Below the pieces are notes generated by a model. It saw nothing but the letters and a program-made list of their open reading frames with translations. It searched no databases and was not told the DNA's origin. Source: Polyangiaceae bacterium (GTDB lineage: Bacteria > Myxococcota_A > Polyangia > Polyangiales > Polyangiaceae). Taken from it: DNA of 33,026 nt. The translations under genes and the position numbers were made by a program. The stretch lies in assembly GCA_025937835.1 (NCBI GenBank), contig JAICQO010000074.1, positions 1 to 33,026 of the forward strand, read 5' to 3'. This document shows, in pieces, positions 23,772 through 33,026 of the stretch. The stretch's first letter is position 1. Each line of letters begins with the position of its first letter.

Positions 23772-26048
23772 ATGTCAGCCATCGAGGTCGTCGTCCGCCC
23801 GCGTCCGGAACCGTCACCCGTCAGCGCGCTCGAACCGCTGTACGGCCTGCTCGACGTCATCGTCGACGGTGTGAACATCACGGCGCGGGTCGGTGAGAGC
23901 CAGTCCCTGTCGTTGCTTGCGGATCTGGGCCAGGCGACCGCCGAGCTCAGCCGCGGTCAGCGCGAACGCGCGGTGCTGCCGCTGTACGCCGACGAAGAAG
24001 CCTGGGAGATCGGGCTCGAGGCCGACGGCCCCGACGTCCTCTTGAGCGTGTACCGCGTGGGCCCCTACCCCCACGTGGCCGTGCACGACCGGCGTGTGGA
24101 CCTGGTGGCGCTGCGCACCGCCGTGGCTCGCGCGATCACCGATGCCCGCACCCGCGGGCTCGCACCGCGCTCGGAGCGCGCGCTCGAACGCGTGGCCCGC
24201 GACCTCGGCACGCCCTGGCCGAGCTCGGTGCGCCGCCCGCTCGAGATGCGCAACGTCAGCATCGCCGGGCGAGCTTCGACCGCGCTCGCGCTGACGGCCG
24301 AGCTCTGCCTCCGCCAGCGCCCGCGCGCCGCGACCCGCGAGGTCTCGGAAGTGGAGCGCGCCGACTTGCACGCGCTGCTCTGCTCGGGCTCGATCACGGC
24401 CAAGGCTCGCCGTCGCGACGTTCGCCTCGACGGTGTGCACCCGTTCCTGGTCGTCGAGCGGCTGGTGGCACTTGCTGAAGAGGTTCTGGAAGCGTTTCGC
24501 CTCGGCCGCGCGTTGTTCCGGCGCGTCAGCGTCGGCGGGGTGCAGCTCGCGGTGCAGCGCAGCCCGACCGGCAAGCTCTCGCTCACGCTCGCCAATCGCG
24601 ACGCCGACCGCGACACCGAGGGCGTGACGCTCACGGAGCTATCGCCCACGCATTTCGTGACCGCGGCGTTCCGGCTCGCGCACGAGCTGTGCGAAGCCTG
24701 GCTCGAGGCCGATCCCAGCCAGAGCCGCAACCTGCGCCTCACCGCCCTGGCCGGGGCCGCCGACGAGCTCGAGGCCGGCGTCGCCGACATCACGGCCGAG
24801 GACTCGCTCACCAACCCCGAGCCCGAGCGCTACCGCGCCTTCGGGCTGCCCCGGGTCGACGACCGCGCGATCTGGGAGCACGGCGGGAAAATGCGCTTCC
24901 AGCCGCGCTGGGTCGCGACCGTGCCGAACATCGATCTCGCGGCCACGTTCCACTGCGGCTCTCGCTTCGTGATCGGCTCGCAGCGGGAGACGAGCTGCCT
25001 CGAGAGCGGGAGCGGGCGCGTGCTGTGGAAGGTCGCGGGGCCGTCGTTCGGCAACGTCGCGACGCCGCTCGGCATCGCACGCCTGCACGCCGACGGCCGC
25101 GTCGAGCTGGTCGAGCTCGAGACCGGAGAGACCCGCTTCGTCACCCGGCTGAAGCCGCGCGCGACCGGCGGCGCCGCGGGTGCGCTCGTCAACGCCCACG
25201 GCCTGCCACGGCTCTTGGTCGTCGGCGAAGGCGACCGCTCCGTCACGGCCCTCGACCTCGTCTCCGGCGAGGTGCGCTGGCGATACACGGCGCGCCGCCC
25301 CGCGAGCTACCGCCTGCGCCGTGCCGGAAAGTTGTTGCTCGTGGCCGGCGGCGACTCGGCGCTGATCGCCCTCGACGTCGCGACCGGCGAGCTCGTCTGG
25401 CGCGTCCGCGATCGCTTGCCCTTTTCGGGCGCGATTTCCGTCCACAAGGACGCGGCCTTCGCGCTCGCGGGCGGACCGATCGGCCCTTCGCGGCTCTTCC
25501 ACGTGGATCTCTGGAGCGGCTCGCTCAAGTGGTCCCGCGACCTCGAAGAGCGTCCCGTCGCCGGCCAAGCTCCGCTCGTGACCGCCAACGCCATCATCGT
25601 GCCGGTGCGTGACCGCCGCGGCTCCGGCGCGGTCGCCTACGATCGCGAAACCGGCGAAGCGCGCTGGACCCACGAGCCGGGCCTCGCCTCGGCGGTCACC
25701 GCCTGGCTCGCCTTGGACGACGTGCTCGTCGCGAACTCGGCGTCCGGCGTGCTCTTCTGCCTGGACGCCGACACCGGGGTCGTCCGCTACAACCACGTGT
25801 TCTCACGCCACGTCGAAGCCGACAAGCCGCGCCGGCTGGAGCCCGTGCTCCGAAACGGCGCGCTGTTCGTGCCGCAGCACCAGGTGCAGGTCGTGCGCCC
25901 GCGTGACGGCGAGCTGCTCGGCGCGATCCCGAGCGACTTGATCCCCGATCTCTTGCGCGTAGACGAGCACTGCAGCGTTTACATCGCCGAAGAGAGCGGC
26001 CACGTCGCAGCGTTCGGCGTGGCGCCGAAGCTCGCGCTGGTTCGCTAG
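23772..26048 (+). CDS. PQQ-like beta-propeller protein with uncharacterised N-terminus
   Basis: Protein of 758 aa without signal peptide or membrane helix, so probably cytoplasmic. The C-terminal half (about 380-758) is a series of beta-propeller blades with the PQQ-repeat signature of alternating Gly-x-x-x-W and x-x-LD: ESGSGRVLWKVAG, DLVSGEVRWRYTARR, DVATGELVWRVRD, DLWSGSLKWSRDL, DRETGEARWTHEPG, DADTGVVRYNH. The N-terminal half is unfamiliar to me; it begins MSAIEVVVRPRPEPSP and has two alpha/beta-looking sections. Propellers of this kind are mostly scaffolds, as in BamB; PQQ binding is not implied. The ATG at 23772 is chosen because upstream residues look non-coding. It is convergent with the Fe-S protein gene, sharing CTAG stops. 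Confidence 0.8.
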   Translation: MSAIEVVVRPRPEPSPVSALEPLYGLLDVIVDGVNITARVGESQSLSLLADLGQATAELSRGQRERAVLPLYADEEAWEIGLEADGPDVLLSVYRVGPYPHVAVHDRRVDLVALRTAVARAITDARTRGLAPRSERALERVARDLGTPWPSSVRRPLEMRNVSIAGRASTALALTAELCLRQRPRAATREVSEVERADLHALLCSGSITAKARRRDVRLDGVHPFLVVERLVALAEEVLEAFRLGRALFRRVSVGGVQLAVQRSPTGKLSLTLANRDADRDTEGVTLTELSPTHFVTAAFRLAHELCEAWLEADPSQSRNLRLTALAGAADELEAGVADITAEDSLTNPEPERYRAFGLPRVDDRAIWEHGGKMRFQPRWVATVPNIDLAATFHCGSRFVIGSQRETSCLESGSGRVLWKVAGPSFGNVATPLGIARLHADGRVELVELETGETRFVTRLKPRATGGAAGALVNAHGLPRLLVVGEGDRSVTALDLVSGEVRWRYTARRPASYRLRRAGKLLLVAGGDSALIALDVATGELVWRVRDRLPFSGAISVHKDAAFALAGGPIGPSRLFHVDLWSGSLKWSRDLEERPVAGQAPLVTANAIIVPVRDRRGSGAVAYDRETGEARWTHEPGLASAVTAWLALDDVLVANSASGVLFCLDADTGVVRYNHVFSRHVEADKPRRLEPVLRNGALFVPQHQVQVVRPRDGELLGAIPSDLIPDLLRVDEHCSVYIAEESGHVAAFGVAPKLALVR

Positions 26049-26533
26049 GCCTCGCTTCCCAGCTTTCGCGGCGGCAACGAAGACACGGTCCGCGGCAAGG
26101 GCAGCGCCCCGCCCACCGCGTCGGCCTTGCTTCGCACGAATCGCGACAGCGCGACCATCTGCACGCGCGTCGGACAGATCTTCTCTTTCTCCTCGAGCAC
26201 CGACTCCGGCACGAACGAGAAGCTGTACGCCGCCGCTCGGAAGTCGGGCATGCTGCGCGCTCCCGACAACATCAGCGCCATCACCCCGCGGTACGCTCCG
26301 CCGGAGCGCGCGATGCGCTCGGCTTCGCCGCGGTCACACAGACCGCAGGCGATGCAGCGCTGGAACCCGACCATGCTCGCGCGCTCGTCGGGTGTCACCG
26401 GCGGCAGGCCGTCCGCGTCGTAGTTCTCGCGGAACGCCTCGATGCCGTGACGCCCGCGTCCGACGAGGCGCTTCAGCAGCGTCGTGAACAGGGAGAGAGC
26501 CAGCAGCAGCAACGCCTTGAGCCGGCCCGTCAT
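26045..26533 (-). CDS. Small membrane-anchored 4Fe-4S protein
   Basis: Protein of 162 aa. An N-terminal hydrophobic helix (LKALLLLALSLFTTLLKRLV) anchors it to the membrane. A ferredoxin-type half-site CIACGLC places Cys at 60, 63 and 66, and a distant CP (Cys120-Pro) supplies the fourth ligand. The long spacing resembles the C-terminal domain of succinate dehydrogenase or glycolate oxidase iron-sulfur subunits, but only one cluster site is present. I do not recognise the family; an electron-transfer role is inferred. An in-frame GTG lies six codons upstream, but the ATG at 26533 puts the hydrophobic helix close to the terminus. It faces the PQQ-like gene and its stop overlaps that gene's stop. 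Confidence 0.7.
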   Translation of the reverse strand: MTGRLKALLLLALSLFTTLLKRLVGRGRHGIEAFRENYDADGLPPVTPDERASMVGFQRCIACGLCDRGEAERIARSGGAYRGVMALMLSGARSMPDFRAAAYSFSFVPESVLEEKEKICPTRVQMVALSRFVRSKADAVGGALPLPRTVSSLPPRKLGSEA

Positions 26534-26613
26534 CGTCCCGAAAACTATCACGCGCGCTCACGGGCAGGTCGTCGCGCCTCGGGCCGTAGGATAGGTCGAG
26601 CGCAACGCTCCGA

Positions 26614-26630
26614 GCGTCACAGTGTGACGC
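26614..26630. promoter_or_regulatory. Perfect palindrome upstream of the ECF sigma gene
   Basis: GCGTCACAGTGTGACGC has 8-bp arms around a single central base, 117 bp before the sigma factor ATG and 80 bp beyond the divergent Fe-S protein start. It looks like an operator for a dimeric helix-turn-helix regulator controlling one or both genes. Confidence 0.45.
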
Positions 26631-26672
26631 GCGTCGGCCGGTGTTACGCCTCGTAAACCAGCGAATTCACCT

Positions 26673-26702
26673 GGAATTTGGTCGGCACGCCACGTGCTCT
26701 AA
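26673..26702 (+). promoter_or_regulatory. Possible ECF-type promoter for the sigma factor gene
   Basis: GGAATTT (26673-26679) and TCTAA (26698-26702) with an 18-base spacer resemble the GAACTT/TCTGA layout of ECF promoters, suggesting autoregulation. The spacer is slightly long and the -35 is imperfect. Confidence 0.3.
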
Positions 26703-26746
26703 GTCCCTCCGTCGCCCACGGGGCGCCGCACAAGGAACTCAGCACG

Positions 26747-27487
26747 ATGGACCTCGCTCTCGCCGTCTCGACCTCCTCGTCACTCTCTTCCCTTCCCCTC
26801 GGCTCCAGCCTGCCCGCGAGCTGGACCCTCGAGCCGGCTCCGGCCTCGGGCCCGCGCGCCTCGTCCGGGCCGCTCGTCCCGGAACCCGCCCTGACGGAAG
26901 CGCAGAGCGAAGACGCCGCGCTGCTCGAGGGCCTGCTCAAGAACGATCGCGCTGCCTGGCGCAGCTTCGAGAGCCGCTACGGCCGGCTGATCCTGAGCTG
27001 CATCGCGCGCGTCACCTCGCGCTTCGTGTGCGTGCGCCCCGACGACGTCCGTGAGATCCAGGCGACGCTGTACCTCGAGCTGCTCAGCAACGACAAGAAG
27101 AAGCTCCGTAGCTTCGAGCAGAACCGCGGCACCCGCTTCGGAACCTGGCTCGGCCTGCTCGCGACGCACACCGCCTACGACTTTCTGCGCCGCGCGCGGC
27201 GGGACTCCAAGTGCGACGGCATCGAAGGCGCCGAAACTCTGCGCGCCGACACGCCGGATCCGAGCGACTACACGCTGGTCCGCGAACGCGCCGCGCTCGT
27301 CTCGCGCCTGCTCGACACGCTGAGCGCCAAAGACCGAAAGTTCGTCGAGCTCTACTACGGCGAAGGCTTGGCTGCCGAAGAGGTCGCCGAGCGCATGCAG
27401 ATCAGCGTGAAGACGGTCTACACCAAGAAGCACAAGCTGCGCGGGCGCCTCGAGAGCCTGCTTTCGAGCGGGCGCGAGGCGGCGTGA
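26747..27487 (+). CDS. ECF-type RNA polymerase sigma factor
   Basis: Sigma-70-family factor of 246 aa. The first 55 residues are low-complexity Ser/Ala/Pro. Region 2 follows (LLKNDRAAWRSFESRYGRLI, then FGTWLGLLATHTAYDFLRRA), and region 4 spans about 187-240 (LSAKDRKFVELYYGEGLAAE, then EVAERMQISVKTVYTKKHKL), with a clear helix-turn-helix. Region 3 is absent, as in the ECF group. AAGGA lies about 10 bases before the ATG at 26747, which decides that start over upstream non-ATG codons. No anti-sigma gene is adjacent; the next gene downstream is an M16-like lipoprotein. The target promoters and signal are unknown. Confidence 0.88.
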   Translation: MDLALAVSTSSSLSSLPLGSSLPASWTLEPAPASGPRASSGPLVPEPALTEAQSEDAALLEGLLKNDRAAWRSFESRYGRLILSCIARVTSRFVCVRPDDVREIQATLYLELLSNDKKKLRSFEQNRGTRFGTWLGLLATHTAYDFLRRARRDSKCDGIEGAETLRADTPDPSDYTLVRERAALVSRLLDTLSAKDRKFVELYYGEGLAAEEVAERMQISVKTVYTKKHKLRGRLESLLSSGREAA

Positions 27488-27626
27488 CGCCGGCGCCAAG
27501 ATCCTGACTGTGATTTTGCACTGATTCGGGATCCCGCGCGGCAGCAGCCGATCTGGAGCGCTCTTCGAGCCGCGCTCGAGCGATTCCGCGTGCCATCGGC
27601 TGCGCTCGGTATGGTAAACGGGCTCG

Positions 27627-29996
27627 GTGCCAGCCCCGCGTGCGCGACCTACCGCTCTGATCCTGTACGCGCTCTTTGCGCAAGCGTGTAGCTCCGGACC
27701 CAGCGTCACGGGAGCTCCCTCGGCGCCTGCGAATGCGGCCGCCACGCTCGGGCGCGTCGACGTGGACGATCGGCCGCCGCTCGCCGTGGTCGGGCGTAGC
27801 GGCGATCCTCAGTGGGCGCTTGCCTTCACGGCGAATCACGCACGCGGCGCGACGCTGTCGGCAGCGCTGGCGGGCCTGGTCGGGGCTCGCCTGGAGGCGC
27901 GCGGTCTTTCCAACATTGATGCGCGCGCGCACGCGCTCGGCTTCGAGATCGCCTGGCTCGCGTCGAACGCCGACCAGGCCGCTCGCTTCATCGGCGCCGT
28001 GCACGATGCGCTGCAAACGCCGGTGCGCGCCAACGATCCGGCGCTTGCGCGCGCCCGGCGCGAAGCGCTCACGGTGCGCGCCCTGCCCTTCGCCGGGCCT
28101 GGTGAAGCCGCGGTCGCAGCCTGTTCTGGCGATCTCGGCGTGCTCGCGCCCTCGCACGAGCCCGATCTGAACACGCCCGCCGGCCTCGCGCGGCTCGAGA
28201 GCGCACGGAACGCCGTGTTCCGCGCCCGCGCCGCCGCCTTCGGGGCGCTCGGTCCGAGCGAATTCCTCGATGCCGCCGCCGACGCGCTCGCGAGCGGGGA
28301 AGACTGGCCGACGGCGGCGCCCGACGCCGACCCCTGGCCCGCGGGCGACATGGTCACGGCCGAAGCGGGCGGCATCGCGCGGCGCCTCAGCGTGGCGCTG
28401 CGCATCGCGGACGCGGACGCCGCTGCCTCCGCGGGAGCCGCGCTCGGTGCGCCTGGCTCCGATCTGGTCGCGCGGCTCGCAGCCTTCGCCCCGGCCTGGA
28501 CGCTCGAGCGCAGCGCGGCGATCGCGCGCCCGCGCGGTGCCTGTCTGCGCCTCGACGTCGCGCCTCCACGCGGCGATCAGGGCCCGGCTTCCGCCGAAAT
28601 CGCCCGCGCCGCAGCGCTCGTCGAGAGCAGCGCCCGCGCGGAGCTCGCCCGCGCCGAACCGGGCGCACTCGACGAGAGCCTGCTCCGCCCCACCGATCCG
28701 CGCCGCGCTGCCGCTCTCGCGGCCTGGCGCGCTCTCGAGGGGCGGGAGCGCCCGGGCCCCGAGCGCCTCGCCATCGCCTACGTCGCCGAGGCGACCGACA
28801 GCATCGCCGCGCCCGAGATCGCGCGAGCGGTGGCTGCCGCGCGTGCCCGCACCGAAAAACGCAGCATCGAGCTGATTCAGCGCGTCGAGGCCGGACAAGG
28901 CGAGCTCTGGCTGCTGCTCGCTTCGCCCTGCGGCACGCTGCTCGAATCCGCCGCCGACGCGGGCTCGCTTTCCCTCGCGTTGCGCGCCGTCAGCGAGGCC
29001 GCGAGCGACAGCGGCGTCGAGCTCGAGCCCTGGGTCAGCGCCGACGGCGTCGGTCTGCTCGCGCACTCTGCGCGCTCCGATCCACGCGAGACCCCCGAGC
29101 TCCACGCGCGCCGCGTCGCTGGCATCCTCGGCCGCGCCTTCGTCGAGCGCCTGGAGGGCCCGCACGTGGCGGTCGCGCGCGACGCCCTGCAGACGGAGCT
29201 CGGCGGTCAGGCGTTTCCGGCGTGGACCCACGCACTCGAGGGCCTTTCGCCCGAGCACCCGTCGCTGCTCGAGCCGCGCGGCACCTGGTCCACCGTGACC
29301 TCGCTCACGAACGACACCCTCGAGCGCGTCCGCCGTGCGCTCGCGCAAGCGCCGCTCCGCCTGTCCATGCTCGCCAACGTCAACGAGCACCAGGTCGCCG
29401 CGGCCGAGGCCGAGCTCGAAGCGTGGCTGCTCCCGCTGCGCGCCGAGCTGCGAGCCTGTTCACCCACTGGGGTGACTGCGTCGCGCCGCGGCCTGCTCGA
29501 GCTCGCAGGCCCGGAGGCGGATTCTCGCGAGGGCGCCTATATCGGAGCCGTCCTCGACGAAGCCACGCCTCGCGCCGCTCGCGCCCTCGAGCTCACCGCG
29601 TTCCTGCTGAATCGCAGGAACGGGCTGCTCGAGCAGGCGCTCGACGGGAGCAAGCTGCGCGCCACCGCCCGCGCCCACGCCCTGGGCGGCGCCCGCCGCC
29701 CTGCGCTCGTGATCGAGATCCGCGCGCTACCCCAGGACGTCCCCGACGCCGTCGCCCGCGTCCGGTCGCTGCTGGAACGCCTGGCTCAGGGCGGCGTCAC
29801 CGCGGCGGAGCTCAAGTATGCGGAACAGGAGCTGGACCGGACCGACGCGCTTGGCCGGCTGGACCCGCGCAGGCGGGTGGTGGACCTGTGGCGGGGAGCT
29901 CGCGCAGCCCCGCTGGATCTCGGAACATTGCGGATGATCCAGGCCTCCCTGCGCGGAGCTTCCCAGTGGATCGTCCAGGTCAAAGCCTCCAGATAG
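27627..29996 (+). CDS. Large lipoprotein, M16-peptidase-like without zinc motif
   Basis: Predicted exported protein of 789 aa: signal peptide TALILYALFAQA before Cys21, a rather weak lipobox. The body has the texture of insulinase-family (M16) proteins: repeated alpha/beta domains of about 200 residues, helix ALSAALAGLVGARLEARG-like near 75, VHDALQTPV near 130, and a final domain with VLDEATPRAARALELTAFLL, SKLRATARAHALGG and VARVRSLLERLAQGGVT. The zinc motif HXXEH is absent, so any peptidase activity is unlikely; inactive M16 subunits pair with active ones in other systems. The assignment is by pattern and tentative. Start GTG at 27627, without a strong ribosome site. It follows the sigma factor gene by 139 bases and precedes guaA by 51. 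Confidence 0.62.
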   Translation: MPAPRARPTALILYALFAQACSSGPSVTGAPSAPANAAATLGRVDVDDRPPLAVVGRSGDPQWALAFTANHARGATLSAALAGLVGARLEARGLSNIDARAHALGFEIAWLASNADQAARFIGAVHDALQTPVRANDPALARARREALTVRALPFAGPGEAAVAACSGDLGVLAPSHEPDLNTPAGLARLESARNAVFRARAAAFGALGPSEFLDAAADALASGEDWPTAAPDADPWPAGDMVTAEAGGIARRLSVALRIADADAAASAGAALGAPGSDLVARLAAFAPAWTLERSAAIARPRGACLRLDVAPPRGDQGPASAEIARAAALVESSARAELARAEPGALDESLLRPTDPRRAAALAAWRALEGRERPGPERLAIAYVAEATDSIAAPEIARAVAAARARTEKRSIELIQRVEAGQGELWLLLASPCGTLLESAADAGSLSLALRAVSEAASDSGVELEPWVSADGVGLLAHSARSDPRETPELHARRVAGILGRAFVERLEGPHVAVARDALQTELGGQAFPAWTHALEGLSPEHPSLLEPRGTWSTVTSLTNDTLERVRRALAQAPLRLSMLANVNEHQVAAAEAELEAWLLPLRAELRACSPTGVTASRRGLLELAGPEADSREGAYIGAVLDEATPRAARALELTAFLLNRRNGLLEQALDGSKLRATARAHALGGARRPALVIEIRALPQDVPDAVARVRSLLERLAQGGVTAAELKYAEQELDRTDALGRLDPRRRVVDLWRGARAAPLDLGTLRMIQASLRGASQWIVQVKASR

Positions 29997-30047
29997 GCTT
30001 GTCTCCTAGAACGCCGGCCGGCTCCGTGATAGCCCGGCCTTCTCGAA

Positions 30048-31594
<1,547 letters not shown>

Positions 31595-31598
<4 letters not shown>

Positions 31599-31906
31599 CG
31601 CTCCCCCGTCGCCTGCTCCCGCTGGCCGCCCTCGCCCTCGGCATCGCCGCCTGCGGCCCGAACGTCCGCGCCGCCGTCTCGCTCAAGGTGAACCGCGACA
31701 AGCGCACCCCGCGCGACGCAGGCGTCTGGATCGACGAAGAGTTCATCGGCCCCCTGAGCTACGTCGCCGCCTACGGCGTCCGCCTCCCGGTCGGCGAGCA
31801 CCGCATCACCGTCCAGAAGGCCGGATACTTCCCCTGGGATCGCCTCGTCACCGCGGACCGCGAGCCGATCTCCCTCGACGTCGTGCTCGAGCCCATTCCC
31901 GACTGA
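31595..31906 (+). CDS. PEGA-like domain lipoprotein
   Basis: Small lipoprotein of 103 aa. The signal peptide [12 protein letters not shown] ends in a good lipobox. The mature part has a single PEGA-type beta domain: [20 protein letters not shown], then [19 protein letters not shown] and a closing strand ([13 protein letters not shown]). PEGA domains are surface modules common in myxobacteria; the partner is unknown. Two ATGs are possible (31589, 31595). I take 31595 because it forms an ATGA overlap with the guaA stop and has GGGA close upstream. It is translationally coupled to guaA, with no obvious functional link. Confidence 0.75.
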
Positions 31907-31931
31907 AACCGAGCACTTCGCGTGCTATAAG
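31903..31931 (+). promoter_or_regulatory. Promoter of tRNA-Pro
   Basis: CTGAAA (31903-31908) and TATAAG (31926-31931) with a 17-base spacer fit a sigma-70 promoter, placing the start of transcription about 5 bases before the mature tRNA. The -35 box overlaps the stop codon of the preceding lipoprotein gene. Confidence 0.55.
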
Positions 31932-31942
31932 CCCGCTCCCCT

Positions 31943-32016
31943 CGGGGTGTACCTCAACCTGGTAGAGGGCCGGCTTTGGGTGCCGGCTGTTGGAGGTTCA
32001 AATCCTCTCACCCCGA
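31943..32016 (+). tRNA. tRNA-Pro (anticodon UGG)
   Basis: A 74-base cloverleaf. Acceptor arms CGGGGTG/CACCCCG pair over 7 bp with discriminator A at 32016. The D arm is CCTC/GAGG with loop AACCTGGTA. The anticodon arm is CCGGC/GCCGG with loop TTTGGGT, giving TGG at 31977-31979. The T arm is GGAGG/CCTCT with loop TTCAAAT, closing four Watson-Crick pairs and one G-T pair. The 3' CCA is not encoded (the sequence continues CCG). UGG reads CCA and, with wobble, other proline codons. Confidence 0.96.
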
Positions 32017-32032
32017 CCGCTCTCCCTGAATA

Positions 32033-32050
32033 CGGCCGTCCCCACGGCCG
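32033..32050 (+). terminator. Hairpin after tRNA-Pro, possible terminator
   Basis: CGGCCGT (32033-32039) and ACGGCCG (32044-32050) form a 7-bp perfect stem with a CCCC loop, 16 bases after the tRNA. There is no U tract, so intrinsic termination is uncertain. The remaining bases up to the IS end at 32211 show no gene. Confidence 0.35.
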
Positions 32051-32240
32051 CGGGCGGCGCTTCACGTCCGCACTTCACGGCTCGTCGCCCGCGGCACGGC
32101 TCGCGGTGGGCGGGGCCCTCCCCACGGGCTGAAGCGCCTGGGTGTCTGAAGCTCCGTAGGCGGGCTACGCCACGCAAGGGTGCTGTCTCCCGCGTTCGCT
32201 CGATCGTGGGTGAATCGCCCCGGAAATCCCGGAGGCTGTT

Positions 32241-32968
<728 letters not shown>

Positions 32969-33026
32969 TCTCCCAATTCTTGGAGCCTTCGGGAAACCCG
33001 GGGCGATTCAAAAAATGTCGTCTCAA

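Noticed and set aside
27402-29390. 662-codon open frame antisense to the M16-like lipoprotein
   Set aside because: Gly/Arg/Glu-rich shadow; the plus-strand frame has a signal peptide and the expected codon pattern.

Overview
This GC-rich window reads as a chromosomal segment of a myxobacterium, most likely of the Polyangia type (inference). The grounds are several secreted lipoproteins with Gly/Thr-Gly-Gly-rich linkers, a membrane-anchored Ser/Thr protein kinase, an ECF sigma factor, an ImuA/ImuB/DnaE2 mutasome, and sites resembling the LexA box described for Myxococcus xanthus. Coding density is high. No gene-free stretch exceeds about 300 bases; the longest are the rpsO-pnp gap (235 bp) and the rpoN/kinase divergent gap (225 bp).

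Region 1 (1-9.7 kb) is a DNA-damage tolerance locus with passengers. dnaE2 (minus strand), followed by a lamin-tail-domain lipoprotein gene, lies about 2.9 kb from an imuA-imuB pair on the same strand, which is followed by a HAD phosphatase gene. Between the two halves sit mscL and two tandem paralogous cytochrome c-like lipoproteins, one carrying a perfect-period 24-bp coding repeat. Both mutasome transcription units have GTTCAGT-containing LexA-box-like sites right at their starts, so they probably form one SOS regulon.

Region 2 (9.8-20.4 kb) starts with larE (sulfur transferase) and then a long minus-strand block of core genes. Transcription runs rpoN, hpf, ptsN, hprK, rapZ, ptsH, ptsI, then rpsO and pnp. 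The PTS part is a translationally coupled chain (a 1-nt gap, then successive 4-nt overlaps) that encodes a regulatory phosphorelay, with HPr kinase and RapZ but no sugar permease in the window. rpsO has its own sigma-70-like promoter, and a stem with a GCGA loop lies between rpsO and pnp, as expected for PNPase mRNA control.

Region 3 (20.5-30 kb) holds accessory myxobacterial genes: a Ser/Thr kinase with an unusual N-terminal sensor-like domain, a GT-C-type membrane glycosyltransferase, a cytoplasmic PQQ-like beta-propeller protein, a small membrane-anchored 4Fe-4S protein, an ECF sigma factor, and a large lipoprotein with M16-peptidase-like features but no zinc motif. Two convergent gene pairs here share a CTAG that is the stop codon of both genes.

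Region 4 (30-33 kb) contains guaA, overlapped by a PEGA-type lipoprotein gene, then tRNA-Pro(UGG) with a recognisable promoter. It ends in an 800-bp decayed IS3-family element with intact terminal inverted repeats, an intact orfA and a badly rearranged orfB.
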